From: Muraenolepis orangiensis
Lineage: Eukaryota > Chordata > Actinopteri > Gadiformes > Muraenolepididae
Length of the DNA: 64,000 bases
Assembly (NCBI GenBank): GCA_027704905.1
Contig: CM051018.1
Location: 24,761,704-24,825,703, forward strand
Reading direction: 5' to 3'
Part shown: positions 37,238 through 48,359 of the stretch, in pieces
Position numbering within the stretch: the first letter of the stretch is position 1
Layout of the letters: each line of letters starts with the position of its first letter
Program-made: the position numbers and the translations under genes
Notes under the pieces: model-generated
Databases searched by the model: none
Seen by the model: only the letters and a program-made list of their open reading frames with translations
Told to the model about the DNA's origin: nothing

Positions 37238-40200
37238 CAAGTCAAGTCAAGTCAAGTCAAGTTTATTGTCACTTCACAGTTTACAGTTTAGTATAAAGCA
37301 GTGATGTGAAATTCTTGTGTGCAATACCCGACGACAGACAGCAGTTATAAAATAAGATAAAATAAAAATAGATAAAAAATAGAATAAGAAATAGAATAAA
37401 GAATATAAAATTAAAATAAAAAATGCAATTTATAAAATGCAAAAATCAGCACAGAAAAGAGCAATATATATATATAAATCAATGTAATAAAATATACATT
37501 GTTATATGTTATACGCCCTTGTTCAGCAGCCTGATGGCCTGACTGTGGAAGCTATCTCTAAGCCTATTTGTACGACACTTGATACTGCGGTATCGCCTGC
37601 CTGACGGTAATAGTGAGTAAAGTTCGTGGCTGGGGTGGGCAATGTCTTTTATAATTCTTTTGGCCTTGGCCACGCACCGCTGGTTGTAAATGTCCAGGAG
37701 GGAGGGGAGCTCACCTCCAACGATATACTGGGCCGTCCGCACCACCCTTTGAAGCGCTCTGCGCTCGAGTGCCGTGCAGTTCCCGTACCAGGCGGTGATA
37801 CACCCTGTCAGAACACTCTCGATGGTGCCGTTGTAGAATGTTCTCAGGATGCGGGGGCCCATGCTGAATTTCTTCAGACGCCTGAGAAAATACAGGCGTT
37901 GTTGGGCCCTTTTCACCACGTGTGTGGTGTGCGTGGACCATGTGAGGTCCTCGGAGATGTGCACGCCGAGGAACTTGAAGCTGCTGACCCTCTCTACTGC
38001 AACGCCGTCGATGGAGATAGGGCTGTGCTCTCCCCTCTGCCTCCTGAAGTCCACGATCAGCTCCTTGGTCTTCTTGACGTTGAGGGCGAGGCTGTTCTCC
38101 TGGCACCACTGCTCCAGCGATCCGACCTCCTCCCTGTAGGCTGTCTCGTCGTCGCCGGCGATCAGGCCCATCACTGTCGTGTCGTCAGCAAACTTGACGA
38201 TGACGTTGGAGCTGTGCATAGCCATGCAGTCGTGGGTGTAGAGGGAGTAGAGGAGAGGGCTCAGCACGCATCCCTGGGGGGCTCCCGTGTTGAGGGTCAG
38301 TGGCTCTGATGTGGTGCTGCCCATCCTCACCACCTGGCGGCGGTCCGACAGGAGGTTCAGTATCCAGCTGCACATGGATGGGGGTACGCCTAGACCTCTC
38401 AGCTTGGTGTCGAGCTTGGCAGGAACTATTGTGTTGAATGCTGAGCTGTAGTCCACAAACAGCATTCGCACATAACAGTTCTTCCCCTCCAGGTGGGAAA
38501 GGGCAGTGTGGAGGGCCATGGCAATTGCGTCGTCCGTGGATCTATTTTGACGATATGCAAATTGCCATGGGTCCAGCGTGGTAGGTAACACGGAGCAAAT
38601 AAAGTCCTTGACCAACCTCTCGAAGCATTTGCTAACGATCGAGGTGAGGGCCACAGGTCTGTAGTCATTCAGGCATGTTACCTTGGTTTGTTTAGGGACA
38701 GGCACGATGGTGGATATCTTGAAGACCGCGGGGACAACAGCCTGGGACAGGGAGAGGTTGAAGATGTCTGCAAAGACTCCTGCCAACTGGTCTGCGCATG
38801 CTCTGAGGACGCGGCCCGGGATGTCGTCGGGGCCTGCCGCCTTACGGATGTTCAGCCGCTTAAAGGTGCGGCGCACATCCGCCTCCGAGATGCGCAGCTG
38901 GCTGGTCTCCCCAGTCGGTGCTGGCTTCGGCGGGCTGCCGTTTACGTCGAACCGAGCAAAAAATGTATTTAGCTCTCCTGGGAGGGAGGTAGAGGAGTTC
39001 TCTACACAACTGGTTCTCCCTCTGAAGTTCGTTATCTTCTGCAGCCCCTGCCACATACCCCTCGCATCGTGTTTCTTGAATTTATCTTCCACTCTGTCCT
39101 TATACTCCCGCTTGGCAGTGACGATGGTCTTACGGAGGTCGTAACGGGCTCTCGTATATTCCTCCGTATTCCCGGAACCAAAGGCGGCGTTACGCGCATG
39201 TAGGGCAGCGCGAACATCGCCGTTAATCCACGGTTTCTGGTTGGGATATATCCGAACCGACTTGGTCGGAACAACGTCATCTATGCACTTCTTGATGAAC
39301 CCGGTGACCGACGACGCGTACTCGTTGACGTTATTGTCCGAGGCAACGCGGAACATGTGCCAGTCAGCGTGATCAAAACAATCCTGCAGCGTAGAATCTG
39401 ATTGGTCCGACCAGCATTGGACCTCCCTCACAGCGATCGGTTGCTGCTTCAGTCTCTGCCTATAGGCGGGGAGTAGCTGGATAGAGCGGTGATCTGATTT
39501 GCCGAACGGTGGGCGGAGGAGGGCCTTGTAGCCATCACGGAAGGGAGTGTAGCAGTGGTCGAGGATCCGCTCGCCCCGTGTGTTGCTCTTTATGTGTTGG
39601 TAGAACTTCGGGAGAACCTTCTTCAGGTTCGCCTTGTTGAAGTCCCCCGCCACGATGAGAGCAGCCTCGGGGTGGGCCGACTCCTGTTCGCTGATAGCCC
39701 CGTACAGTTCCTTCAGCGCTGTGTCCGTGTTGGCTTGTGGGGGAATGTAAACAGCGGTCACGGTTACCGCTGTAAACTCCCGAGGTAGCCAGTATGGACG
39801 GCACATAAGCATCAGGTACTCCAGGTCCGGGGAACAGAAAGACTTGAGGGGATGTACATGGCTTTGGTTGCACCAAGATCTGTTTATCATGAGACATACC
39901 CCCCCTCCGCGATCTTTACCGGAGAGAGCCTTTGTTCTGTCCGCCCGGTGTACGGAAAATCCCGTCGGCTCGATAGCTGCGTCGGTAACCCCCTCCGACA
40001 TCCATGTCTCCGTAAGGCAGATAATACAATTGTCCCTAGTTTCCCGGTGGAATTGAATACGAGCCTGTAGTTCGCTTAACTTATTGTCCAGAGACTGTAC
40101 ATTAGCCAGTAGAATGGTGGGTAGTGGGGGGCGATCGGATCGACATCTCAGCCTGACTAGCACGCCGGCTCGCTTCCCTCGCTTCCTCCGGCGACGCTTG

Positions 40201-40466
40201 CGCGTAATCGTGCCCAAAATGGACGGAGATAATCCAGCTGTGACTTCGGGCGGGACGTCCGAGCCGAAAGAATGAAAAAACTCCGGTAGGCGGCGAGCGA
40301 CTGTCGATCTGATCTCCCAAAGTGTGCAGAAGTTATAAGTGAACTTGCTGCTAACATCCTGAACTAAAATAGTTGCGATAAAAAGAATAAATAACAAAAA
40401 ACTGCGTCGTCGTGCGGGAGCTCGCGACACGGCAGCCATCTCGTACGGCGCCATACTCCATACCCA
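37238..40466 (-). mobile_element. Complete L2-type LINE with 7-bp target duplication
   Basis: Flanked by catattt on both sides (37231-37237 and 40467-40473). The minus-strand element starts with about 12 bp of leader, runs through one long ORF and ends in five caagt (acttg) repeats, the same terminus as the truncated copies at 14.1, 28.7 and 47.0 kb. Compared with those it is the source-like, full version. Absence of an ORF1 could be genuine or mean the 5' end is slightly truncated. Confidence 0.85.
37509..40454 (-). CDS. L2-clade LINE ORF: endonuclease and reverse transcriptase
   Basis: Uninterrupted frame of about 981 codons from the first Met inside the element (40454); the in-frame Met at 40469 lies in the target duplication. 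A basic stretch (K-R-R-R-R-K-R-G-K-R, about residue 87) precedes an AP-type endonuclease: L-L-A-N-V-Q-S-L, L-T-E-T-W (about 148), V-A-G-D-F-N (about 269) and K-S-D-H-R-S (about 320). The reverse transcriptase has N-D-Y-R-P-V-A-L (about 597), F-V-D-Y-S-S-A-F (about 668), G-A-P-Q-G-C-V-L-S (about 724) and the catalytic F-A-D-D (about 755). The C-terminal WYGNCTALERR region ends R-L-L-N-K-G-V. All catalytic residues I can check are present, so it may still be active. It nicks target DNA and reverse-transcribes its RNA in place. Confidence 0.92.
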   Translation of the reverse strand: MAPYEMAAVSRAPARRRSFLLFILFIATILVQDVSSKFTYNFCTLWEIRSTVARRLPEFFHSFGSDVPPEVTAGLSPSILGTITRKRRRRKRGKRAGVLVRLRCRSDRPPLPTILLANVQSLDNKLSELQARIQFHRETRDNCIICLTETWMSEGVTDAAIEPTGFSVHRADRTKALSGKDRGGGVCLMINRSWCNQSHVHPLKSFCSPDLEYLMLMCRPYWLPREFTAVTVTAVYIPPQANTDTALKELYGAISEQESAHPEAALIVAGDFNKANLKKVLPKFYQHIKSNTRGERILDHCYTPFRDGYKALLRPPFGKSDHRSIQLLPAYRQRLKQQPIAVREVQCWSDQSDSTLQDCFDHADWHMFRVASDNNVNEYASSVTGFIKKCIDDVVPTKSVRIYPNQKPWINGDVRAALHARNAAFGSGNTEEYTRARYDLRKTIVTAKREYKDRVEDKFKKHDARGMWQGLQKITNFRGRTSCVENSSTSLPGELNTFFARFDVNGSPPKPAPTGETSQLRISEADVRRTFKRLNIRKAAGPDDIPGRVLRACADQLAGVFADIFNLSLSQAVVPAVFKISTIVPVPKQTKVTCLNDYRPVALTSIVSKCFERLVKDFICSVLPTTLDPWQFAYRQNRSTDDAIAMALHTALSHLEGKNCYVRMLFVDYSSAFNTIVPAKLDTKLRGLGVPPSMCSWILNLLSDRRQVVRMGSTTSEPLTLNTGAPQGCVLSPLLYSLYTHDCMAMHSSNVIVKFADDTTVMGLIAGDDETAYREEVGSLEQWCQENSLALNVKKTKELIVDFRRQRGEHSPISIDGVAVERVSSFKFLGVHISEDLTWSTHTTHVVKRAQQRLYFLRRLKKFSMGPRILRTFYNGTIESVLTGCITAWYGNCTALERRALQRVVRTAQYIVGGELPSLLDIYNQRCVAKAKRIIKDIAHPSHELYSLLPSGRRYRSIKCRTNRLRDSFHSQAIRLLNKGV

Positions 40467-40574
40467 CATATTTTAAGAATATGTAGAAAACATAATTATC
40501 TACACATACATATTCTCCTAGCCTATTTGTGAAGTATCCCTTTAATAATGCATTGCAAAATGTATTATTTTATG

Positions 40575-40705
40575 AACCTTTTCTATGACCACTAAAAATG
40601 ACCATTATATATATTATATATTACCATGCACTTTACTTTACTGCAACATTTGCACTCTGGTTAGATGCTAAATTATTTTCGCTGTACTGTACTTGTGCTT
40701 TATGT
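40575..40705 (+). mobile_element. LINE 3' end fragment
   Basis: Contains ttaccatgcactttacttta, gcactctggttagatgctaa and gctgtactgtacttgtgctt, matching 1262-1660 in reverse. 40706-41055 that follows is AT-rich with nothing recognised. Confidence 0.65.
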
Positions 40706-41059
40706 TGCTGTAAATAATGTTAAAAGCTAAGAAAAATATATATTTCTGAAAATATGAAAGACCAAAGCCAAATGCCTTCCACGATATCTTCAGGGCAAGG
40801 AGATGAAACTGAAATAAATACATGAAGTACATACAACAGTTAATGATTATCATTTTAAATAAATGAATTACATAGTAATGAACAAATCCACAAATTAAGC
40901 AAATATACATATACATATTTGAGTTTACTTGAGAAATGTATATGGCTAGTAAGTCATTTCTGTATTCATGTATGGTTTCTATTTATTTAGTTATTGTTAA
41001 TTCTGCATATTATAATTATTGCAATATTATTGCAATTTGTGTGCTGTAAAAGTATATTC

Positions 41060-41840
41060 AAGATTCAAGATTCAAGATTACTTTATTTATCCCGAGGGTG
41101 CAACAGTTGAAACAGGGAGAATAAATGTACAAAATACCTAAAAACTAAAAACTAAATAACAACAAACTAAACTAAGCTAAACTAGTATAAACAAAATATA
41201 ACTAAATTAACTCTAAATGAAATCTAAATGTATTGATAGATGAATTGCACAATTTACAGTATTATTACAGTAATACGTAGGTATATACAATACACAACAA
41301 TACGTATAGTGCAAATTGGCAGTAATAAAATACTAATAAATAACTCAGATGAATACTGAAAAAGTGACATGTGAAAAGTGAAAAGTGAAATTGAATTTAC
41401 AGTGCAAAATTACAGTGAAAGGATTTACAGTGTGTTGACCTCAGGTCACTGAGTCTCCACTGTCCCTCTCACGACCCGAGGTAGATGAATTATAGAGACT
41501 GATGGCCACAGGAAGAAAGGACTTCCTGTGGCGTTCTGTGGTGCACCTGGGTGGAATGAGTCTGTTGCTGAAGGTGCTTCTGTATGAGGTCAGCACCTGA
41601 TGGAGAGGGTGAGAGTTGTTGTCAAGGATACTACGCAGCTTGCGCAGCATCCTCCTCTCAGACACCACCAACAAGGAGTCCAGCTGGACCCCCAGGACAG
41701 CGCCAGGCTTCCTGACCATCCTGCTGATCTTGTTGGCGTCTGCTGACCTCAACCTGCTTCCCCAGCACACAACACCGGAGAAGATGGCACTGGCTACCAC
41801 CGACTGGTAGAACATCTTCAGCATCGTGTTACATGCCATA
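41060..41840 (-). pseudogene. 5'-truncated LINE: RT C-terminus plus 3' UTR
   Basis: The minus-strand frame 41839-41441 reads M-L-K-M-F-Y-Q-S-V-V-A-S-A-I-F through V-C-W-G-S-R-L, L-D-S-L-L-V-V-S-E-R-R-M-L, H-P-L-H-Q-V-L and T-E-R-H-R-K-S-F-L-P-V-A-I-S-L-Y-N-S-S. That is the region after the RT palm of a CR1/Rex1-like LINE. The 3' UTR (to 41060) is the same family as 33863-34245. The fragment frame is open; everything upstream is missing. Confidence 0.75.
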
Positions 41841-41980
41841 TGGTTCTGAAATATTTGTCAAAATGTTAGTATAAAGTATAAACTGTATAAATATGACCAG
41901 CTCCCACGCATTACCACGGATCAGACAGGACAGTTGACAGGGCCAACTGTAAATATATACAGGAATAACTCTCTCTCTCA

Positions 41981-41984
<4 letters not shown>

Positions 41985-42058
<74 letters not shown>

Positions 42059-42345
42059 CGCACACATATCGGGCACACCCACACAGCACATGACGACCAA
42101 GGGCGGGGAGGGGCACACACACGATCGACACAGTCCAACGGGGGGGGGGGGGGGGGGGGGGGGGGTAGACGCGATCGTGAAGTCCAACGGTGGGGGGGGG
42201 GGGATAGACGCGACCGTGAAGTCCGATGGTAGGGTGGTGGTCCGGGCCGGCAGGATGGTGCCTAGCAACTTAACAGGTAGGGGGGGGCCTCCTAAACTCC
42301 GGGGCTCCCCCGCACGCCACAGACACACACACACACACACACACA
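41985..42345. repeat. (CA)n, poly-G runs and flanking gaagtccaacg repeats
   Basis: CA run 41985-42056, poly-G 42139-42165 and 42190-42203 joined by cgatcgtgaagtccaacggt, then a second CA run 42322-42347. The linker is the reverse complement of the one between C runs at 3.6 kb. Confidence 0.9.
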
Positions 42346-42545
42346 CAGTGTGCGTATTATAATTAACATAAAATCGTATAAATAATTACGTTTGTCTTAT
42401 AATTATAAAATGACTTAATAATTATAATATATGTATATAATAATAATACACAAACTAATTTTAAAAAACGAGTGGAGAAAAAGTCAGGTGCCGTCGGCCT
42501 TCTGGAACTTTCCACAAGACACGTGACGCGCGCTTCACTCGACTT

Positions 42546-43109
42546 GTGACCGAGGTGTTAGCTACCGAGCTAACGGCTACCGGAGCTGCTTACTTCTACT
42601 TTATAACAACTTTGTATTTGTTTTCACCTGGGAGAAAGTTGGACCAGGCTTTACCATGGAACTACGAGGACGAACCGGACCAGGAGAGAGACGTCTTGTT
42701 ACCAGAGGACCGGACCAGGAGAGAGACGTCTTGTTACCAGAGGACCGGACCAGGAGAGAGACGTCTTGTTACCAGAGGACCGGACCAGGAGAGAGACGTC
42801 TTGTTACCAGAGGACCGGACCAGGAGAGAGACGTCTTGTTACCAGAGGACCGGACCAGGAGAGAGACGTCTTGTTACCAGAGGACCGGACCAGGAGAGAG
42901 ACGTCTTGTTACCAGAGGACCGGACCAGGAGAGAGACGTCTTGTTACCAGAGGACCGGACCAGGAGAGAGCGATACAGGTTGGTACCACACTCCAATATT
43001 TAGGTGGTGTGTGTGTGGTGTGTGTGGTGTGGCGTGTGTGTGGTGTGTGGGGAGAGAGAGAGAGAGAGACAGCGCGAGAGAGAACGTCCATGTTGGTATA
43101 TTAACCTAA
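42546..43109 (+). other. Open frame across a 35-bp minisatellite, coding status unknown
   Basis: A 187-codon frame starts M-T-E-V-L-A-T-E-L-T-A-T-G-A-A-Y-F-Y-F and enters about nine 35-bp units. Since 35 is not a multiple of three, the repeat is read successively in all three frames and gives a 35-residue peptide period (G-P-G-E-R-R-L-V-T-R, D-Q-E-R-D-V-L-L-P-E-D-R, R-R-E-T-S-C-Y-Q-R). The 80 bp before the ATG are GC-rich with cacgtgacgcgcgc. No family is recognised and no splice context is evident. I lean to non-coding. Confidence 0.2.
42668..42972. repeat. 35-bp minisatellite, about 9 copies
   Basis: Unit accggaccaggagagagacg plus tcttgttaccagagg; the copies are almost identical, which suggests recent expansion. 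Confidence 0.96.
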
Positions 43110-43306
43110 TATATATATAATAGTAGTCTACCTGGTGTGATGGAGGACAGCTACGGGATTTAAAATGAAGGCGTCAGTCGGTGGGGCTGAATGGCTTCAA
43201 AATGGCGGCAGGCCGCGTGTAATTCTAATGTAAAATGGCTGCATTGACAATAACAAACATTCTTCAACATTTGATTGAACACATCGTTCTGCTATAAAGC
43301 CAGGGG

Positions 43307-43500
43307 CTTGAGTACAGCTATCAGTTAAATACCAGGTAATTGAGTACATATATCAGTTAAATACCAGGTAATTGAGTACATATATCAGTTAAATACCAGG
43401 TAATTGAGTACATATATCAGTTAAATACCAGGTAATTGAGTACATATATCAGTTAAATACCAGGGCATTGAGTACAGCTATCAGTTGAAAAGCAGGGGAT
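43307..43500. repeat. 32-bp minisatellite, about 6 copies
   Basis: Unit gagtacatatatcagttaaa plus taccaggtaatt; the edge copies are divergent. Confidence 0.95.
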
Positions 43501-45102
43501 TGGGTCAAGCTTTCTATCGTTGCGTGGCAAGGCCGGTGTGATGGCTCATATTTCAATAATGCTTTCATAGAACGTCTGGTCTGAGACTTGCGTAGGATTT
43601 TAAGTTGAGCATGGAAACCGTCTATTGTGCTGTAAAGGCCGAACGCCCCTCGTCAATGTCCAACCCCACACCTGACCGTGAACCGGTCGCTTGCCCTCTC
43701 CTATTGTCTCGTTCTGTGTGTGAACTTGTGTGCCTCAGAGCTGCGTTCCTTGTGGAGCCAGGGGTGCTGTGTGTTTAGAGCTCAATGGGCCCTTCCTGCT
43801 GCTCCCTGGTTTTTATACTGCTATTACGCTCGCTATAATTCAGCATGGCTAGTCAATTCAATGTAGTTTTGCACTTGGTTGGTTGGCTAGACAGTTAAAC
43901 AGCTTGTTTTGTAAATTGCACATCCATGATAACTTTTGACTCAATAACATTGTGCAGCTTGTATAGTTTATTACACAATTCTAGGTCTTGTATATTATAT
44001 TACTACTTATGCTACTTCTGGTGCTTATAATACTTTCATACAACTGCTTGTGCTCATCACTCTACTAGGCCTACTTATTATACTACTCGGCAATCTTTTG
44101 CTTGTGCTTATGTTAGCTTGTGTGTACTATGTCTATGTACAAATTATGCTGGTGCATACCATACTACTACTTATAAAACGAATACTACTTCTGCTACTTA
44201 ATATAATAGTACTAGACATACTACTTAGCTAACTTATTCGTTTATTTTAGTAGCGGTTGTTAATTTCCATTGTGATTTTTGATTGTTTAGAGTCTCCCCT
44301 TGATCCTGCAACCTTCTTCTTACGAAGACATACCAGAGAGCTACAGGTAAGGGGCACTTACAGCAGCCAACATGCCTCGGCACAAGGGTTGGAGGAATTC
44401 CAAGGCTATGCGGAATAGATTTCTGCAGACAATACCACAGACAAGTGCCCAAGTGGACTCCTCAGTTACTCTTCCAGTGTCTACACCATGTCCAAAAGTG
44501 TCTGCTGATTTTTTTTTTCTTCCTGGAATTCCTTCACTGCCTTCTCGTCCTTGTTATTAATTATTATTATTATATTAGATTGCCGACACCCAAAAAAAAT
44601 GTTGTAAAATGTTTCAGACAACCTTTATATTCCTGCTAAGCAAATCTTTAAAATGTTTGGTTCCTCTTCGCCTGTAGGGGGAGCTATAATTGAAAGTTAA
44701 AGTCTTGACAAGTGTCAAGAGAGAGATGTTTATAGGCTTTTTTGTATTGGTCTGTAAGTGCTGTGGGCCACTTTGGCCAAAGGGGGCGACAACACCATTT
44801 ATTTAAATGCCCACATCTCGGCCTGTGATTTAGGAGAAGTTTTTCAAACATTTATCGACCATTGTAAGGGATGGCTACAAATAGTTTGGTAACACTTTGC
44901 CCATAGGGGGAGCTTAAATTACCCCCCCTCGCCTTATTTGGCATGCTGAAATTTTTGCATCTGGGACCCATAAGGTCTGTCTAAAGTGGTACACTGGCAG
45001 AGTTATGCCCAATTTAAATGATAGTCTCTGTAATTGTTGCAGTTGCTATGGTGGTGGTGGCTGTGACAAACGTGCACACAAACACCTATACACACATTAG
45101 GC
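43501..45102. other. Unassigned region with a weak ORF start at 44372
   Basis: A plus-strand frame at 44372-44510 reads MPRHKGWRNSKAMRNRFLQT and about 25 more residues before a T run and stops. The M-P-R-x-x-G-x-R-x-S start resembles N-termini of mobile-element ORFs in fish, but I cannot name one. 44640-45000 repeats the word aggggga(g/c) near gccactttggccaa and may be an undocumented interspersed repeat. Confidence 0.3.
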
Positions 45103-45345
45103 CAGGGGTCTTCAACCTTCACTATCAAAATACGTTTTTTGCCCCTCCCACCAAATAAAACTCATCGGGAGCCGCAAAACCTATTTGACCCTAAAAATGA
45201 AGAGAACGCAGCGTATAAAGTTATACTATATATAAAATAACTATAGTTTGTCGCATACATGAAATTCTAAAACTACAAACAATGCAAACAATTTCACGTT
45301 TGGCGCTTTCTCTTCCATGGCCCCTTTTTAAACATCCGTTTTGAT
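45103..45345 (+). mobile_element. hAT left-end fragment
   Basis: caggggtcttcaaccttcac is a typical hAT terminal inverted repeat, followed by cgggagccgcaaaacctatt. The other end is missing, cut by the adjacent LINE fragment. Confidence 0.5.
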
Positions 45346-46335
45346 ACGATACGATAATACTTTATTGGTCAGATCATGTCTGAAATTTTACTTGCATCAC
45401 AGCAGCTCCATGTGTAACATCAACATAGACAAAATATCAAAACACAATACACGAAAAACAAACCTTTAACATAACAATCACTGAGAGAAAACATGCTCAA
45501 AGACTCTTGTAGGGTGCATTTGATCTGGGATTTAACTCTGTATTTACTGTGAGGATTGACTGATGCACAAAGGAGTGCTTTAGTCTGACTGTATTGAATT
45601 GTGGGACACTATCTTCGATTTTGACTAACAGTTCATATTCACTGTTCAGAATATGGTTTGAGTCCGAGATGATGTTGTTGGACAGCCTTATTAGGTTATG
45701 ATAGGCTGAGTCATAAAGTCTGACAGGGTTGACCAACAATCTTTGAGCAGATTTAACAGGTGGAGCAGTTTTGATGTAAAAGCTGTTGACAAACACTTGT
45801 ACCATCAAGTATTGCAGTACTGTAGAATAGACGCATTGTCAGATTTAAAGAACAGAATAATTTCTCTGCTCGCCCCAAAAGACCTAAGGTGGCAGAGAAA
45901 ATAGATTCTCTGTTTTGTCCTTTTGTACAAATATTCAATGTGCCATTTCCATGACAGCAGATGGTCAATCATTACACCCATGTATTTGTATGAAACTCGC
46001 TGCTTGATTTGATCTGTATGGATGACAATAGGGATTTTATGGGAGTCAGATGGGGAGCCAAACACGATTTCCTCAGTTTTCTTGGTGTTGATCTCAAGAG
46101 CATTGTTATCAGTCCACTCAACTACCTGATTTTCAGCCTGTTGGTGCAGCTCAGCAGCTCGTCTGTGTTACTTAGCAGGGATATTATTGCAGTATCATCA
46201 GAGTACTTAATTATTCATTGATTTGGTGTGTTGGTACGACCATCATCAGTGTAGAGAGTAAAGAGCACAGCTGAACTCATGCAGCCCTGGGGGGGCCCTA
46301 CGTTGTGATGGCAGTCCTGTCAGGGTTTTTATCGC
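45346..46335 (-). pseudogene. Degenerate LINE reverse transcriptase and 3' end
   Basis: Minus strand in order: G-A-P-Q-G-C-M-S-S-A-V near 46290 (RT motif), D-D-T-A-I-I, then V-F-G-S-P-S-D-S-H-K-I-P and Y-K-Y-M-G-V-M-I-D-H-L-L-S-W-K-W-H with R-T-K-Q-R-I-Y-F-L (45805-46065). The tail is H-S-F-V-H-Q-S-I-L-T-V-N with the 3' end at gataatactttattggtcag. Several frameshifts and stops; a different LINE family from the L2 copies. Confidence 0.7.
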
Positions 46336-46414
46336 TCTACAGTGAAAATATTCGGAAAAGTTAAATCTTCTTCTCAAGAACCACTAAACCAAATTGAAAC
46401 CCTTTGGTACAGAT

Positions 46415-47028
46415 GCTCCAAGGAGCTGAGAACATTCTATACCGGCACCATCGAGAGTGTTCTTACAGGGTGTATCACCGCCTGGTACGGGAACTGCACC
46501 ACACTAGAGCGCAGAGCGCTTCAAAGGGTGGTGCGGGCGGCCCAGTATATCGTTGGAGGTGAGCTCCCCTCCCTCCTGGATATCTACAACCAGTGGTGCG
46601 TGGCCAAGGCCAAACGCATCATAAAAGACAATGCCCACCCCAGCCACGAACTGTATACACTTTTACCGTCAGGCAGGCGATACCGCAGTATCAAGTGCCG
46701 TACAAATAGACTCAGATAGCTTCCACAGTCAGGCTATCAGGCTGCTGAACAAGGGCGTATAGCATATAACAATGTATATTTTATTACATTGATTTATATA
46801 TACATATTGCTCTTTTTCTGTGCCGATATATTGCATTTTATAAATTTTTATTTTTATATATTTAACTTTATACAGTTTTGTACTTTTTTCAACTTATTTT
46901 ATTCTATTCTGTTTTTATTTTATCTTATTTTTATAACTGCTGTCTGTCGTCTGGTATTGCACATAAGATTTTCACTCACTGCTTTATACTATAAACTGAA
47001 GTGACAATAAACTTGACTTGACTTGACA
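46415..47028 (+). pseudogene. 5'-truncated L2-type LINE
   Basis: Starts at L-R-T-F-Y-T-G-T-I-E-S-V-L and runs through WYGNCTTLERR to R-T-N-R-L-R followed by a frameshift/stop, then a 3' UTR ending acttgacttgacttgac. Breakpoint and layout closely resemble the 13503 copy. Confidence 0.9.
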
Positions 47029-47039
47029 GATGCGTGACA

Positions 47040-47300
47040 AACTATGTCCGCCTCTTCTCGTCGCTGTTATTGTAGTGTACCGGGCTACTCAATGTCAAAA
47101 CAAAGACAGCCGTACCTCCAGTTTTCACGATTTCCCGAAAGACAAACTCCTCCGCAAGTCTTGGGTGAGGCTGATAAGGAGGGATGAAGGTCCCTCGTTT
47201 CATGTTCTCAGGGGTAGCACGTATGTCTGCAGTTTGCACTTTGACAAGGAGAGCATATATGTCTCGAAAGTGTGCGGAATAGGCTATTGTTGGGTATGTG
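47040..47300 (+). pseudogene. THAP-domain fragment, frameshifted
   Basis: After the LINE tail, M-S-A-S-S-R-R-C-Y-C-S-V-P-G-Y in one frame continues, one base shifted, as T-S-S-F-H-D-F-P-K-D-K-L-L-R-K-S-W-V-R-L-I-R-R, then V-C-S-L-H-F. The pairs C-Y-C, S-F-H-x-F-P, W and C-S-x-H-F are the THAP zinc-coordination and core signatures. No A-V-P-x-x-F box follows before AT-rich sequence. It differs from the THAP at 23.2 kb, so it comes from a second THAP transposon or gene family. Confidence 0.6.
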
Positions 47301-48189
47301 TATAGTTAAAAGGACTGGTCCTGACCCCCACACACACTCCATCCAAATAGAGCCACACAATGTCGGGTAAGTGTGATTAAAAGCACTGGTCCTGAGAGAA
47401 CGGCGCAGAGAGAGAACGGCGCAGAGAGAGAACGGCCTACGTTATATGGACTCTGAGATGAGAATGGCCAAAACGACTTTAGTGCAAAAAAAAACAACAT
47501 AATAATAAAACGGTCATAACATAACTTCAGGTATGACAGTATGGTCCCATCTACATATAACCTTATGAAATATACCGGTATAACTCATAATACCGATAAA
47601 CCGCCGAGCCCTAATCTACAGTGGGATCTGGGATCTTTTCAGGATTCAGAAACGGTGTGGCTTTGCGCTGTACATCATGCTTGATCATGTAAGTGCGGGC
47701 TGTCAATCATTGGATATATCTTGTAGAGATGCGTGGTAGGCTGACCAGGCCACATGTCCCCCTTGTCTAGCTCCTCCTTTTCCATCAGCTTGAGTGAATG
47801 CTCAATCCAACATCTCTTTCATAAGTGCTCTACCCAGGTGTCCCTCGAAAGCTTTAATCTGATTGGCCAACAACTGCAATATTGGCCTTCTTGAGTGCAA
47901 CTGCCGTCACAGTGGAGAAGTTGTCAGGCAACCAATGATTCTTGTGACGTTTCTGTACGTCACAAGTTGAATTGTTTTTCATGTTATTCATTTATTTCAT
48001 GCATTCATCTACATATGAACATATGCATTTGTATTTTAATAATGTATTTAACATTTACAACTATATACGAAAAACATTACAATAATTTTGAACTTTTTTA
48101 ACCGCCGTCCATCGGCTGGGTTTGCAGGGCTGGCTATCGATGGCTGCCATGTCACTAAGATATTTTCAGAAGGAGGCAAGAATAACATT
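47301..48189. other. Unassigned, probably older DNA-transposon remnants
   Basis: Holds tandem gagagaacggcgca copies near 47395-47435 and gataaaccgccgagccctaa near 47600, a word like those ending some hAT elements. No coding region is recognised. Confidence 0.4.
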
Positions 48190-48286
48190 TCAAATGGCAT
48201 ATATATTAATATATATATATATTAATATATATATTAATATATATATATATTAATAGGTATATATATTAATATATATATATATTAAT

Positions 48287-48353
<67 letters not shown>

Positions 48354-48359
48354 TATATA

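Larger units (their letters stand above)
35005..40541 (+). mobile_element. TTAA-type THAP transposon (Kolobok-like), copy 2, with nested insertions
   Basis: Termini AGGGATACTT (35005) and AAGTATCCCT (ending 40541) are inverted and each is flanked by TTAA (35001-35004, 40542-40545), the target duplication of Kolobok and piggyBac groups. Inner sequence gccattttgtct (left) and tcaaaatggcgg (right) extends the inverted ends and matches copy 1. Inside, a gypsy chromovirus fragment (35180-36897) has replaced the THAP gene region and a complete L2 LINE (37238-40466) has inserted near the 3' end. Its own protein-coding part is lost, so it is non-autonomous now. Confidence 0.7.

Noticed and set aside
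37626..38309. 227-codon plus-strand frame
   Set aside because: Antisense shadow of the L2 reverse transcriptase frame.
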